Virus record (IMG/VR): IMGVR_UViG_3300035670_009547
Coordinates: 1 to 33,677 of that record
Source: a virus
DNA length: 33,677 nt
Reading direction: 5' to 3' (one strand)
Under the pieces are notes generated by a model. It was given only the letters and a program-made list of their open reading frames with translations, had not been told where the DNA came from and ran no database searches. The position numbers and the translations under genes are program-made. Below are positions 1-7,263 of this stretch, piece after piece (positions within the stretch are counted from its first letter, which is position 1; each line of letters starts with the position of its first letter).

Positions 1-366
1 ACGAGCGGTGATGATAGAAAAAATTGACCCGTTGTTTACCGCTTCCACAAAATCAGCCCAAGCGGGACCTGGTTTTGCTTTCATAGAGTCGATCAAAAAT
101 TGTTTGTCACCTTTAGTGGTGAAATTTCTAAATGGGTCACTAGCAAATCCTGTAATGGTCTTTCCTTCATATTCGAATGGTTCTTTACCAATCTTGGAAC
201 GATATTCTGCAAAATCTTCTGTAGACATACCAACCTCTTCACCATCTTCTGTTTGTACAATGATTTTAGTTGGCATGTACATCAAGTTGTCGTCCCAATC
301 AAAAGCGTAGTATTTGAGAGTTGGCATCCCCAAATCATCAAATCCTTCGTTTACTATTTTATTCAT
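1..366 (-). CDS. HAD-superfamily phosphatase-like protein, 3' part cut by window edge
   Basis: The minus strand is open from ATG at 366 to the window edge, giving the first 122 residues. The N-terminal part has a HAD motif I-like segment, FDWDDNL, at about residues 22-28, with the two aspartates expected for the nucleophile and the acid/base. The visible part ends in SIITAR, which fits HAD motif II (Thr after a hydrophobic strand). HAD proteins hydrolyse phosphate esters; the substrate here is unknown. The gene follows the sheath gene on the same strand after a strong hairpin. The rest of the gene, including motif III, is outside the window. It is unlike the second HAD gene at 31675, which has the more usual DxDGT motif. 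Confidence 0.75.
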   Translation of the reverse strand, partial: MNKIVNEGFDDLGMPTLKYYAFDWDDNLMYMPTKIIVQTEDGEEVGMSTEDFAEYRSKIGKEPFEYEGKTITGFASDPFRNFTTKGDKQFLIDSMKAKPGPAWADFVEAVNNGSIFSIITAR

Positions 367-385
367 AAATTCTTTTAAAGGCTAA

Positions 386-405
386 GGTGGGGGTTTCCCC
401 CCACC
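386..405 (-). terminator. Stable hairpin with GAAA tetraloop after the sheath gene
   Basis: An 8-bp GC-rich stem (386-393 with 398-405) closes a 4-base loop. Read in the direction of the sheath mRNA the loop is GAAA, a GNRA tetraloop, starting about 10 bases after the sheath stop codon. The clean T-run (407-412) lies on the plus-strand side. In the sheath direction only a broken T-tract follows, so it could be a leaky terminator, an mRNA 3'-end stabiliser, or a barrier to plus-strand transcription. Confidence 0.6.
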
Positions 406-415
406 ATTTTTTATA

Positions 416-3400
416 TTAGATATTCTCAAACGAAGCTCCTGTTGGAGTGATCAAGAATTCAATATCGATGAATTCAAGAGCCTTCGTTGGTTTTAAGTAG
501 ATCTTACCTGTCATTGTGTTTCTGTCCAAATCAGCAGGATCGTTAGAAACGGTTACACGGAAGTCGTATAAACCACGGTCTCTTCTGATTGCGTCAAGGA
601 TAGGATTCACTGAATCAAGGAAGTCCTGTCTTACTTTAGCGTCATTTTGTTCGAACAACAATCTAACTGCTACTGCTGAGATCAACTTACGAGCCTGTAG
701 TAATAATCTTCTTACGTTGATTCTGTTTAGAGCAGTGTCAGCGATTTGAAGAGTTTTGTTACCCCAAATTACAGTACCTACATCAGAGAAGGTAGCAATT
801 GGATTGATACGACCTTGGTAAAGAGTATCTCTTTGGTCTTGAGTTAGTTTGATACGAGCCTTCACAGCGTTTACCAAACCTCTTGTGTAACCTGCAGTTG
901 CGAACCATGGGAATGCGATGTTATCTGTAAGAGCCAAGTTTCTACAAACCTCGTTTGTTGGTGGGATGTAGATTTGAGTGTTATTTACAGTATCTCTAAC
1001 CAAGATCCATGGGTAGTAGGTTGCTGTGTAGTTAGAATCAATACCTGTGTTGTCCAAGTTATTTACCGCTTCTGTAGGAGGGGTAATGTTATCCGTATTA
1101 GTTGGAAGAAGGACATTACAGTCAGGAGTAGTTACGATGTAAAGAGAGTCAGCTCTTTGGTAAGTAACCATATCGATTGCTTGTTCAACCAAGTTTGAGT
1201 TTGTCAAGTAATCAATACCAGGAGTGGCAAACACGTTGATGTTTACTGCTTCAGGGTTATTGAATGTTGAAATACCCAACAGGTATGCGTAGTAGTCAGA
1301 AGTAGAGAACTCAGCGAAACCGTCTTGAGCGATCAACTTGAACGCTCCCCAACCGTCAGCCAATGGGTAACGGAGTGATTGACAAGCACCTCTCTGCCAT
1401 AATGAACCACCAATTTGGTATCTGTCATCATTAGTTCTGTACTCACGATAGATATCCCATCCGTCAAAACCACCTTGTAACAAGAATGCAAATTTACGTG
1501 ATTGGATTGTGTAGTATGGGTTTGCTGGATCTGTAGGATCTGATTGGAATGAAGTATCACCACAATCGAACGCTGGTGTACCAGCTGTTGGACCTGCAGT
1601 AATTGTAACAACAGTTGATCCCGAGTCCATGTGGAAACCTTTGGTTATATAATTCCAAGGTAATGAATCAACATTACACAAGTTGCTTGGTGCCTGTCTA
1701 CCTTTGTATTGGAAGAAATCAGGGTCGTAACCAATTTGGGACGATATACCCAAGAAGTTTCTTCTGATGTTATCACCAGGTGATAAAATTTGGTTAGGAC
1801 CAAATGGAATGTTGAAAGGTGGATTACCAATAACTTCACCTGGGAAGTTGTAAGCTGTTTTGTAAACAGGATATGGAGGTTGAGCTGAAGCGTAAGAACG
1901 GATTACATAACCTTCGAAACCACAAGGTAGAGAATCAGGTTGTGCTTTGTCGTTCAACTCCAACATGATGTACTTAGAAAGAAGTGCGTACTCACCATCA
2001 GCAGTACCCACTTTCACACCAATATAACTGTTACTTGTTGGGTCCATAGTACATTGAGTAAATTTCTCCAAGTAAACAGGATTTGAGTCAGTGTCAAAGA
2101 AACTTCTTACACCCAAATCAAACGAACCGTTATTGAATGAAATATTTTCAATAGTAATTTTCACTTGTGTATTAGCCCCGTTACCGTCAGCAATTGAGAT
2201 AATTCTAAACAGTCTGTCAACCGTAGTACCTTCAAGTTCAGAAACAACCCATGGTGACTCAGCATCTTGATATTTTTCAACGTAGTTAGCGATAGTTGCG
2301 GTATTTGGTGAGTATCTCAAACCAGGTAACGCTAAAGGAGCACACTGTAAACCACGAATAAATCCTTGGTTGTAACCATAGTTCAACATATTTTGGAATT
2401 GCTCCTCAACAAACAATGGAACCTCATTTCTTGGTTTACCGAAGTTTGTAATACCAAATACCTTCGTAATATAATTAGGATCACCACTATTCATAGAAGT
2501 TGCGAAAGAGAAGTCAGTACCGTCAGATGTTACACCCGAAAGATTGAATGTTGCATAAGGATTGAATGTAATACCGGAGTATATACCTGAACAATCAATA
2601 ATAACATCAGTGGTTCCTGTAACAGTGTAAGAAGGACCATGTTGATTATTACCATACAACGAGATTCCTCGAGATCTCCAAGTAGCAACCACCAAGTCAC
2701 CCCAACCATCGTAAGCCGTACCAACATAATTGAATACTGTTCCAGACACTGTTCCTGAGAAACATCCTGATGGACCGAAAGCCACCAACTGATCTACAAT
2801 TGAAACAAAAGAATAACCTGAATAATTTTGACCTGTAGTCAAATCAAAATTAGAGTAGTACCATGAATCATCATTAGGTGATGTGAAATCCGCAGTGGAT
2901 TCAGATAGACCAGAAACACCAAACACGTTTGTTGAGGCAGTATATGTTGGTGACAACGCGTTGAAACTCGGGTCGCTAATGGTACCGAAGTAAGAAGCTG
3001 AATAACCTGAAGATACAGGTAGATCCAAAATTCCTTGTAAAAAGTCAGACAAATCTGATTGTATTGTACTTTCACCACCGTTCAACATAGGATAAGGAGA
3101 AGTAAGATTTGCCAATATTTGTGGTGCAAACGCTCCATCAGTTGTAAATGTCACAGATGTACCACCCGAACAACCAGTGAATCCAATTTGGAATGCGGTT
3201 TCAGTTCCATCCAACGCCACTGTTGATGGATCAACGTTAGCGACAGTCAATAAAGACCAAGAAGGTCCTGCATCATAACCTGATAGACCAAGTACACGAG
3301 TTACGAATAATTGGTTAGATTGTTGTAGGTAAGATTTGGCAATGTATGCCAATTCATATTTAGGTATTTGTGTGTTTTCAAATTTCACTGGAAGAGTTCC

Positions 3401-3580
3401 ACCGAAGAAAGCTTCGAACTCATCGTAATTTGTTATAAAGATTGGCTCAAAAGCGGGACCGATTTGTGTTTCTCCAACCAGACCCAAAGTTGTCACACCA
3501 ACACTTTGAGCTACAAAACTCAAATCTCTTTCAGAAGTATAGACTCCAGGAGATACGAATATTTTATTTGATACTGCCAT
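416..3580 (-). CDS. gp18: Contractile tail sheath protein (T4 gp18-like), enlarged
   Basis: This 1054-residue protein forms the contractile tube around the tail tube of myovirus particles. The N-terminus has the family signature SPGVYTSERD, then a GPAFEP segment. The C-terminal ~170 residues carry the conserved core: an arginine-rich helix (NVRRLLLQARKLI), then YDFRV...N, and a last strand with LEFIDIEFLITPTG. T4 gp18 has 659 residues, so this one is much larger; Ser/Gly/Thr-rich sequence at about residues 120-380 looks like inserted surface domains. The start at 3580 is the only good ATG before the signature. A TATTTAT box lies 35 bases upstream, consistent with late expression. Confidence 0.93.
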   Translation of the reverse strand: MAVSNKIFVSPGVYTSERDLSFVAQSVGVTTLGLVGETQIGPAFEPIFITNYDEFEAFFGGTLPVKFENTQIPKYELAYIAKSYLQQSNQLFVTRVLGLSGYDAGPSWSLLTVANVDPSTVALDGTETAFQIGFTGCSGGTSVTFTTDGAFAPQILANLTSPYPMLNGGESTIQSDLSDFLQGILDLPVSSGYSASYFGTISDPSFNALSPTYTASTNVFGVSGLSESTADFTSPNDDSWYYSNFDLTTGQNYSGYSFVSIVDQLVAFGPSGCFSGTVSGTVFNYVGTAYDGWGDLVVATWRSRGISLYGNNQHGPSYTVTGTTDVIIDCSGIYSGITFNPYATFNLSGVTSDGTDFSFATSMNSGDPNYITKVFGITNFGKPRNEVPLFVEEQFQNMLNYGYNQGFIRGLQCAPLALPGLRYSPNTATIANYVEKYQDAESPWVVSELEGTTVDRLFRIISIADGNGANTQVKITIENISFNNGSFDLGVRSFFDTDSNPVYLEKFTQCTMDPTSNSYIGVKVGTADGEYALLSKYIMLELNDKAQPDSLPCGFEGYVIRSYASAQPPYPVYKTAYNFPGEVIGNPPFNIPFGPNQILSPGDNIRRNFLGISSQIGYDPDFFQYKGRQAPSNLCNVDSLPWNYITKGFHMDSGSTVVTITAGPTAGTPAFDCGDTSFQSDPTDPANPYYTIQSRKFAFLLQGGFDGWDIYREYRTNDDRYQIGGSLWQRGACQSLRYPLADGWGAFKLIAQDGFAEFSTSDYYAYLLGISTFNNPEAVNINVFATPGIDYLTNSNLVEQAIDMVTYQRADSLYIVTTPDCNVLLPTNTDNITPPTEAVNNLDNTGIDSNYTATYYPWILVRDTVNNTQIYIPPTNEVCRNLALTDNIAFPWFATAGYTRGLVNAVKARIKLTQDQRDTLYQGRINPIATFSDVGTVIWGNKTLQIADTALNRINVRRLLLQARKLISAVAVRLLFEQNDAKVRQDFLDSVNPILDAIRRDRGLYDFRVTVSNDPADLDRNTMTGKIYLKPTKALEFIDIEFLITPTGASFENI

Positions 3581-3615
3581 TTTGTTTTAGGTTCAATAAA
3601 ATTTATTTTTATTAC

Positions 3616-3622
3616 ATAAATA
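3616..3622 (-). promoter_or_regulatory. TATTTAT late-promoter candidate for the sheath gene
   Basis: The motif reads TATTTATG toward the sheath gene, 35 bases before its ATG. It belongs to the recurring set described in the findings. Its function is inferred from position only. Confidence 0.5.
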
Positions 3623-3658
3623 TCCGGCAAAAAGACAAAAACTTTACTTATAGTTTTC

Positions 3659-3665
3659 TATTTAT
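3659..3665 (+). promoter_or_regulatory. TATTTAT late-promoter candidate for the small plus gene
   Basis: The motif reads TATTTATA toward the small plus ORF and diverges from the sheath box at 3616-3622. On the other strand the same bases read TATAAATA, the exact T4 late box, pointing at the sheath gene 78 bases upstream of its ATG, so it might serve either direction. Confidence 0.45.
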
Positions 3666-3671
3666 AAAATG

Positions 3672-3695
3672 GGCAGTTTTTATTCTGCCTTTTTT
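3672..3695 (+). terminator. Hairpin plus T6 run just before a small ORF (attenuator-like)
   Basis: A 5-bp stem GGCAG/CTGCC (3672-3676 with 3685-3689) and an 8-base loop are followed at once by six T. This is the shape of an intrinsic terminator in the plus direction. It lies between the TATTTAT box at 3659 and the ATG at 3702, where there is no upstream plus gene to terminate, so it may act as an attenuator. Confidence 0.45.
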
Positions 3696-3701
3696 CTACC
3701 T

Positions 3702-3860
3702 ATGAAAAAAGAAATAAAGAATTTAAAGATTTCCAAAGAGACACACACTCTTTTGAAAAACTATTGTGATAAGAATGGTTTGAAAATGTATAAGTTTCTT
3801 GAGAACCTTATAATTGATAAGTGTCAAGAAAAAAAAGACATTTACGGAGAATCATACTAA
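3702..3860 (+). CDS. Small ribbon-helix-helix-like protein, possible DNA-binding regulator
   Basis: This 52-residue basic protein starts at the ATG at 3702. An in-frame ATG at 3669 would add 11 residues encoded by the hairpin, which is less likely. A short strand (NLKIS) is followed by a helix (KETHTLLKNYCDKNG) and a second helix (KMYKFLENLIIDKC), matching the strand-helix-helix plan of Arc/MetJ/CopG repressors. It is a lone plus gene between minus structural genes, and its last 9 bases overlap tail-to-tail with the next gene. If it binds DNA, the 121-bp divergent region upstream of the sheath gene is an obvious target. The fold call rests on pattern only. Confidence 0.55.
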   Translation: MKKEIKNLKISKETHTLLKNYCDKNGLKMYKFLENLIIDKCQEKKDIYGESY

Positions 3861-4895
3861 CTTTACTCCGTAAATAATTTTGCTAGGTTGAGTGACATCA
3901 GTTTGAACAATGTCAACTCTTAGGGTTTCATTTGTATTTACTTGAATAACTGAAACATCGGACCCATAAAAGTCACCGTTTATATAAACGTCCCAACTTG
4001 TAATATTTTCAGTTTGATCTACCACGAAGTCACCCGTGTAATCAACCATGATTGACTTTGTGTTAGTTCCTGCAGGATATAACATCGCGGTTTCAAATGA
4101 ATCAGGATTTTCGGGATAAGATTTTTTCTTACCCCTCGATCTTGACTGAACAACTTCATAGGTATTGAAAATTCTTGAGACGGCGGGAGCAACTTCAAAC
4201 TCTTCTTCATCAAGAAGAAATGCTAACATCGTAAATTCGTAATTTTGTATATAGAATCGGCGTCTTCCAATATCGATAACAGACTCATCACTTATGTTAT
4301 TCATAATAATAGGAATATAGTGACCGTTAATTTTTCTGTAGGCTTGACGTGATGCAAAAGTTTGAATGACGTTTTTATTAAACTCATTCAATTCTCTCAT
4401 ACGGTTACTCAAAATTTTGACATTATAAGTGATGTCCACCGGAACAGGTTGTGGAATTTTATAAATGTCCATTCCTTTTACATTACCATTCCATGAAGGA
4501 ACCGCGGCATAAAAATATTCTTTACGATTTGGAATGTTATAAATGATTGCCGGATTACTACCATATTTTACATCAGGATTTCTTACCGTTGTAATGAAAG
4601 GTAGTTCGGGATTTCCATTAATGTCATTGAAGTCCCATGTTTGAGTGAACTGAGACCAGTTCTGTGTCGTTATAATAATATCCACAGGAGGTATTACTTT
4701 ACCCTCAACAACTGTCTGTAATTCTTCTTTTACAAAATCCAAAAACCCACGATCCAAATCTGCGTGTAATAATGACTTGGGCAAATAGGTACCGTCTTCC
4801 TTGATATACTCAAGCAATTGTTCACGTCTCTGATACAGAATTTTTTCTGGTGTCAGATTTATATTCGGAATTATTTGTTTTTTTGGAAGTGCCAT
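3852..4895 (-). CDS. Virion structural protein, candidate tail-completion/neck protein
   Basis: The protein has 347 residues and no signal peptide or membrane segment. A central block (VPVDITYNVKIL, then a helix with NEFNKNVIQTFASRQAY, then GHYIPIIMNNISDES) resembles in style the T4-like proteins that cap the tail next to the sheath gene. The next segment, YIQNYEFTMLAFLLDEEEFEV, is a strand-rich continuation. In T4 the neck and tail-completion genes 13, 14 and 15 lie upstream of gene 18, which fits its position just before the sheath gene in transcription order. The ATG overlaps the previous stop by one base (TAATG). The exact T4 counterpart (gp15-like or other) is not established. Confidence 0.5.
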   Translation of the reverse strand: MALPKKQIIPNINLTPEKILYQRREQLLEYIKEDGTYLPKSLLHADLDRGFLDFVKEELQTVVEGKVIPPVDIIITTQNWSQFTQTWDFNDINGNPELPFITTVRNPDVKYGSNPAIIYNIPNRKEYFYAAVPSWNGNVKGMDIYKIPQPVPVDITYNVKILSNRMRELNEFNKNVIQTFASRQAYRKINGHYIPIIMNNISDESVIDIGRRRFYIQNYEFTMLAFLLDEEEFEVAPAVSRIFNTYEVVQSRSRGKKKSYPENPDSFETAMLYPAGTNTKSIMVDYTGDFVVDQTENITSWDVYINGDFYGSDVSVIQVNTNETLRVDIVQTDVTQPSKIIYGVKLV

Positions 4896-5410
4896 TATAA
4901 TCCTCTGAATTCATTTTCACTCACAGGAGTCGCAGTATAAGAAAAATAAAATTTCTTATAACCACCATATGTGTGTCTATTATCCCAGTTGGGAGATCCC
5001 GCATCAATAATTGAATAGTATCGTACTTGATTTTCGGTAATCCAATATCCAATGTAGTCACCGAGTTCAATGTTTGTTTGTAATTCCTCGAGTTCCTTTT
5101 GATAAACGTGGAAGTTCAAGACACCTGGTTCATTCTGAACAATTTTGGAGTTACCCAAGAACTGTTCTGTCGCACCATCAATCTTAACATAAGCATTGAT
5201 CGATACCGGTGCCAAGAATTGGATACCGTCTTTTACCACCTCACCATAAACATCATCGTTTACGGTTTTAGTTCGGTCAACCTTGTACAAAACAATTTGG
5301 AAATTCATATCACCATCAAGCCATTCTCGACCCATGTTGATATCCAAATCGAAATCTTCACTACCGAAGAATTTACCCAATCTTGTAATAGGAACTTGTC
5401 TCTGTGCCAT
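4895..5410 (-). CDS. Virion structural protein, candidate neck/head-tail connector
   Basis: The protein has 172 residues from the ATG at 5410. A start at 5431 would add seven residues overlapping the TATTTAT box and is less likely. It begins MAQRQVPITRLGKFFGSEDF and has alternating beta-strand sequence such as MNFQIVLYKVDRTK and IQFLAPVSINAYVKI, with a TYGGYKKFYF segment near the end. It is the first gene of a minus block leading to the sheath gene and has a TATTTAT box 8 bases before its start, as expected for a late virion gene. No enzymatic motif was seen. The neck assignment rests on synteny and is weak. Confidence 0.45.
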   Translation of the reverse strand: MAQRQVPITRLGKFFGSEDFDLDINMGREWLDGDMNFQIVLYKVDRTKTVNDDVYGEVVKDGIQFLAPVSINAYVKIDGATEQFLGNSKIVQNEPGVLNFHVYQKELEELQTNIELGDYIGYWITENQVRYYSIIDAGSPNWDNRHTYGGYKKFYFSYTATPVSENEFRGL

Positions 5411-5418
5411 CTTACTTG

Positions 5419-5425
5419 ATAAATA
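5419..5425 (-). promoter_or_regulatory. TATTTAT late-promoter candidate for the 172-aa structural gene
   Basis: The motif reads TATTTATC, 8 bases before the ATG at 5410. If it is a -10-type box the mRNA would be nearly leaderless. Confidence 0.5.
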
Positions 5426-5452
5426 TAACATAAATCATTATCTTTTTAGGCA

Positions 5453-7219
5453 TTGGAAGAACAAAGCAACATATTAGCCGTCGGGGTATTGGAACGTAAA
5501 GCCTTAGAATTATTGGAAAACTACGAAGGTGCCAATAATTACATCCTGCGTTTAAAAACCAAAATGTTGGATAATCCCAAGTTTTATCCAACTCGAGCAC
5601 AATCGGAATACATAATAAATTTTCATACAAGGGTTCCAAAGGTCGCAAAAAAATGGGTAGATTTAGATCCATATTTTGCACAAAAAATTGCGGATGACAA
5701 ACTGTTCACACAAGTACCCGAAAAAATCTACATTGAAAAACTTTTGATCGAGAAGGATACCTCATACCACATTTGGGGTAAATTTTTCGAAAAAGATTCT
5801 GTTCAAGATTTATGGTTACCAAAAGTAGCTCTTTTGAGAGATAACACCATAAAGAATGTTGTTATTGATTATACCAAATATTTTCACCGACCACCTTTGG
5901 AACACCAAAAGGAAGCAATTCAAAAATTGTGTGAAAATAAAAAGATGATTCTCGCTGATGACATGGGTCTCGGTAAGACCACATCCACAATCATCGCAGC
6001 ATTAGAAACAGGTGCAAAAAAGATTTTGATTATTTGTCCAGCATCTTTGAAGATCAACTGGCAAAGAGAAATTGAAAATTATACGAATCGTCCAACATCA
6101 ATTATTGAAGGAAAGAAATGGGAAGACGGAGACTTCGTAATCATAAACTACGATATTATCAAAAACTTCCACGATGAAAAAAATAAAAAAGAGTCAGTTA
6201 TTCTTAATTCTAAGTTTGATTTGGTCATTATCGACGAGGCCCATTACATTCAAAACAAACAAGCCCAAAGAACGAAACTTATAAATGATTTTGCTTCACG
6301 AGTAGATCGTCTGTGGTTACTAACGGGAACCCCCATCACAAGTCGTCCTATCAATTACTATAATCTTCTCAACCTTATCAACTCCCCCGTTGCTGAGAAC
6401 TGGATGGCATACGTCAAAAGATATTGTAATGGATTCCAATTTAGAGCTGGAAAAAGAAAAGTATGGAACGTCAGTGGTGCATCCAATTTGGAGGAACTCC
6501 GAGACAGAACAAAACCACAGGTTCTAAGAAGACTCAAAGAAAATGTTCTTGACCTACCCGATAAAATTATCACCCCAGTATATTTAAGACTTCGTTCAAG
6601 ACAATACGAGGAACTTATGGGTGACTACTATGATTGGTACGATAAGAGTGGTGAGGCGGATTCTCTGACCCTACAGTTCACCAAACTGACTCAGGTGAGA
6701 CAATGTATCGCACAGGAAAAAGTGTCTTCCACAATCGAGATATGTGAGAACATCATTGAACAGGACAAGAAGGTTATTGTCTTTACCAACTTCACCAAAA
6801 CCTTGGAGATGATATTGGAACATTTCGGAAAGAAGGCGGTTCGTCTTGATGGTTCGATGAATCAAAGAGAAAGACAAGAATCTGTCGACAAGTTCCAGAA
6901 TGACGATTCAGTCATGGTTTTTGTTGGAAATATCAAAGCCGCGGGTACAGGTATCACCCTCACATCGGGAGAAGCTGTGGTTATGAATGACCTTTCGTTC
7001 CTTCCATCTGATCACTCACAAGCAGAAGACCGAGCATATCGTTATGGTCAAAAAAATAATGTTTTGGTTTATTATCCCATATTTGACAACACAATAGAAG
7101 GTATCATTTACGACATTCTGAAAAAGAAAAAAGATATTTTTGAAACTGTTATGGGTGATAAAGAATCTACAGGTGATTACGTTGAGGAAATTCTCAAGTC
7201 AATTAATAGTAGAAGATAA
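5453..7219 (+). CDS. SNF2-family DNA helicase/translocase
   Basis: This 588-residue SF2 ATPase should translocate on duplex or branched DNA. Motif I is DDMGLGKT (residues 169-176), motif Ia is ICPASLK, motif II is DEAH (261-264), and motif III is TGTP (291-294). Motif V (AAGTGITLT) and motif VI (QAEDRAYRYGQ) lie in the C-terminal RecA lobe. The RYGQ ending and DEAH box are typical of the SNF2 group related to SMARCAL1, so likely roles are recombination or fork repair, as UvsW has in T4 by a different helicase family. The first ~140 residues have no clear domain. The start is a TTG at 5453, because a stop lies two codons upstream and the first ATG is 35 codons in. No TATTTAT box precedes it. 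Confidence 0.93.
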   Translation: MEEQSNILAVGVLERKALELLENYEGANNYILRLKTKMLDNPKFYPTRAQSEYIINFHTRVPKVAKKWVDLDPYFAQKIADDKLFTQVPEKIYIEKLLIEKDTSYHIWGKFFEKDSVQDLWLPKVALLRDNTIKNVVIDYTKYFHRPPLEHQKEAIQKLCENKKMILADDMGLGKTTSTIIAALETGAKKILIICPASLKINWQREIENYTNRPTSIIEGKKWEDGDFVIINYDIIKNFHDEKNKKESVILNSKFDLVIIDEAHYIQNKQAQRTKLINDFASRVDRLWLLTGTPITSRPINYYNLLNLINSPVAENWMAYVKRYCNGFQFRAGKRKVWNVSGASNLEELRDRTKPQVLRRLKENVLDLPDKIITPVYLRLRSRQYEELMGDYYDWYDKSGEADSLTLQFTKLTQVRQCIAQEKVSSTIEICENIIEQDKKVIVFTNFTKTLEMILEHFGKKAVRLDGSMNQRERQESVDKFQNDDSVMVFVGNIKAAGTGITLTSGEAVVMNDLSFLPSDHSQAEDRAYRYGQKNNVLVYYPIFDNTIEGIIYDILKKKKDIFETVMGDKESTGDYVEEILKSINSRR

Positions 7220-7230
7220 TAAGTTGGGGG

Positions 7231-7237
7231 TATTTAT
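7231..7237 (+). promoter_or_regulatory. TATTTAT late-promoter candidate for the superoxide dismutase fusion
   Basis: The motif lies 26 bases before the ATG at 7264. Imperfect complementary arms (7224-7232 and 7254-7260, TTGGG...TA with TACCCAA) flank it and could place it in a weak hairpin. Confidence 0.5.
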
Positions 7238-7263
7238 AATCAATAAACGATAGTACCCAAGAT

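Noticed and set aside
8-378. Plus-strand ORFs over the left edge
   Set aside because: They are antisense to the truncated HAD-like gene, whose motif I and II are clear on the minus strand.
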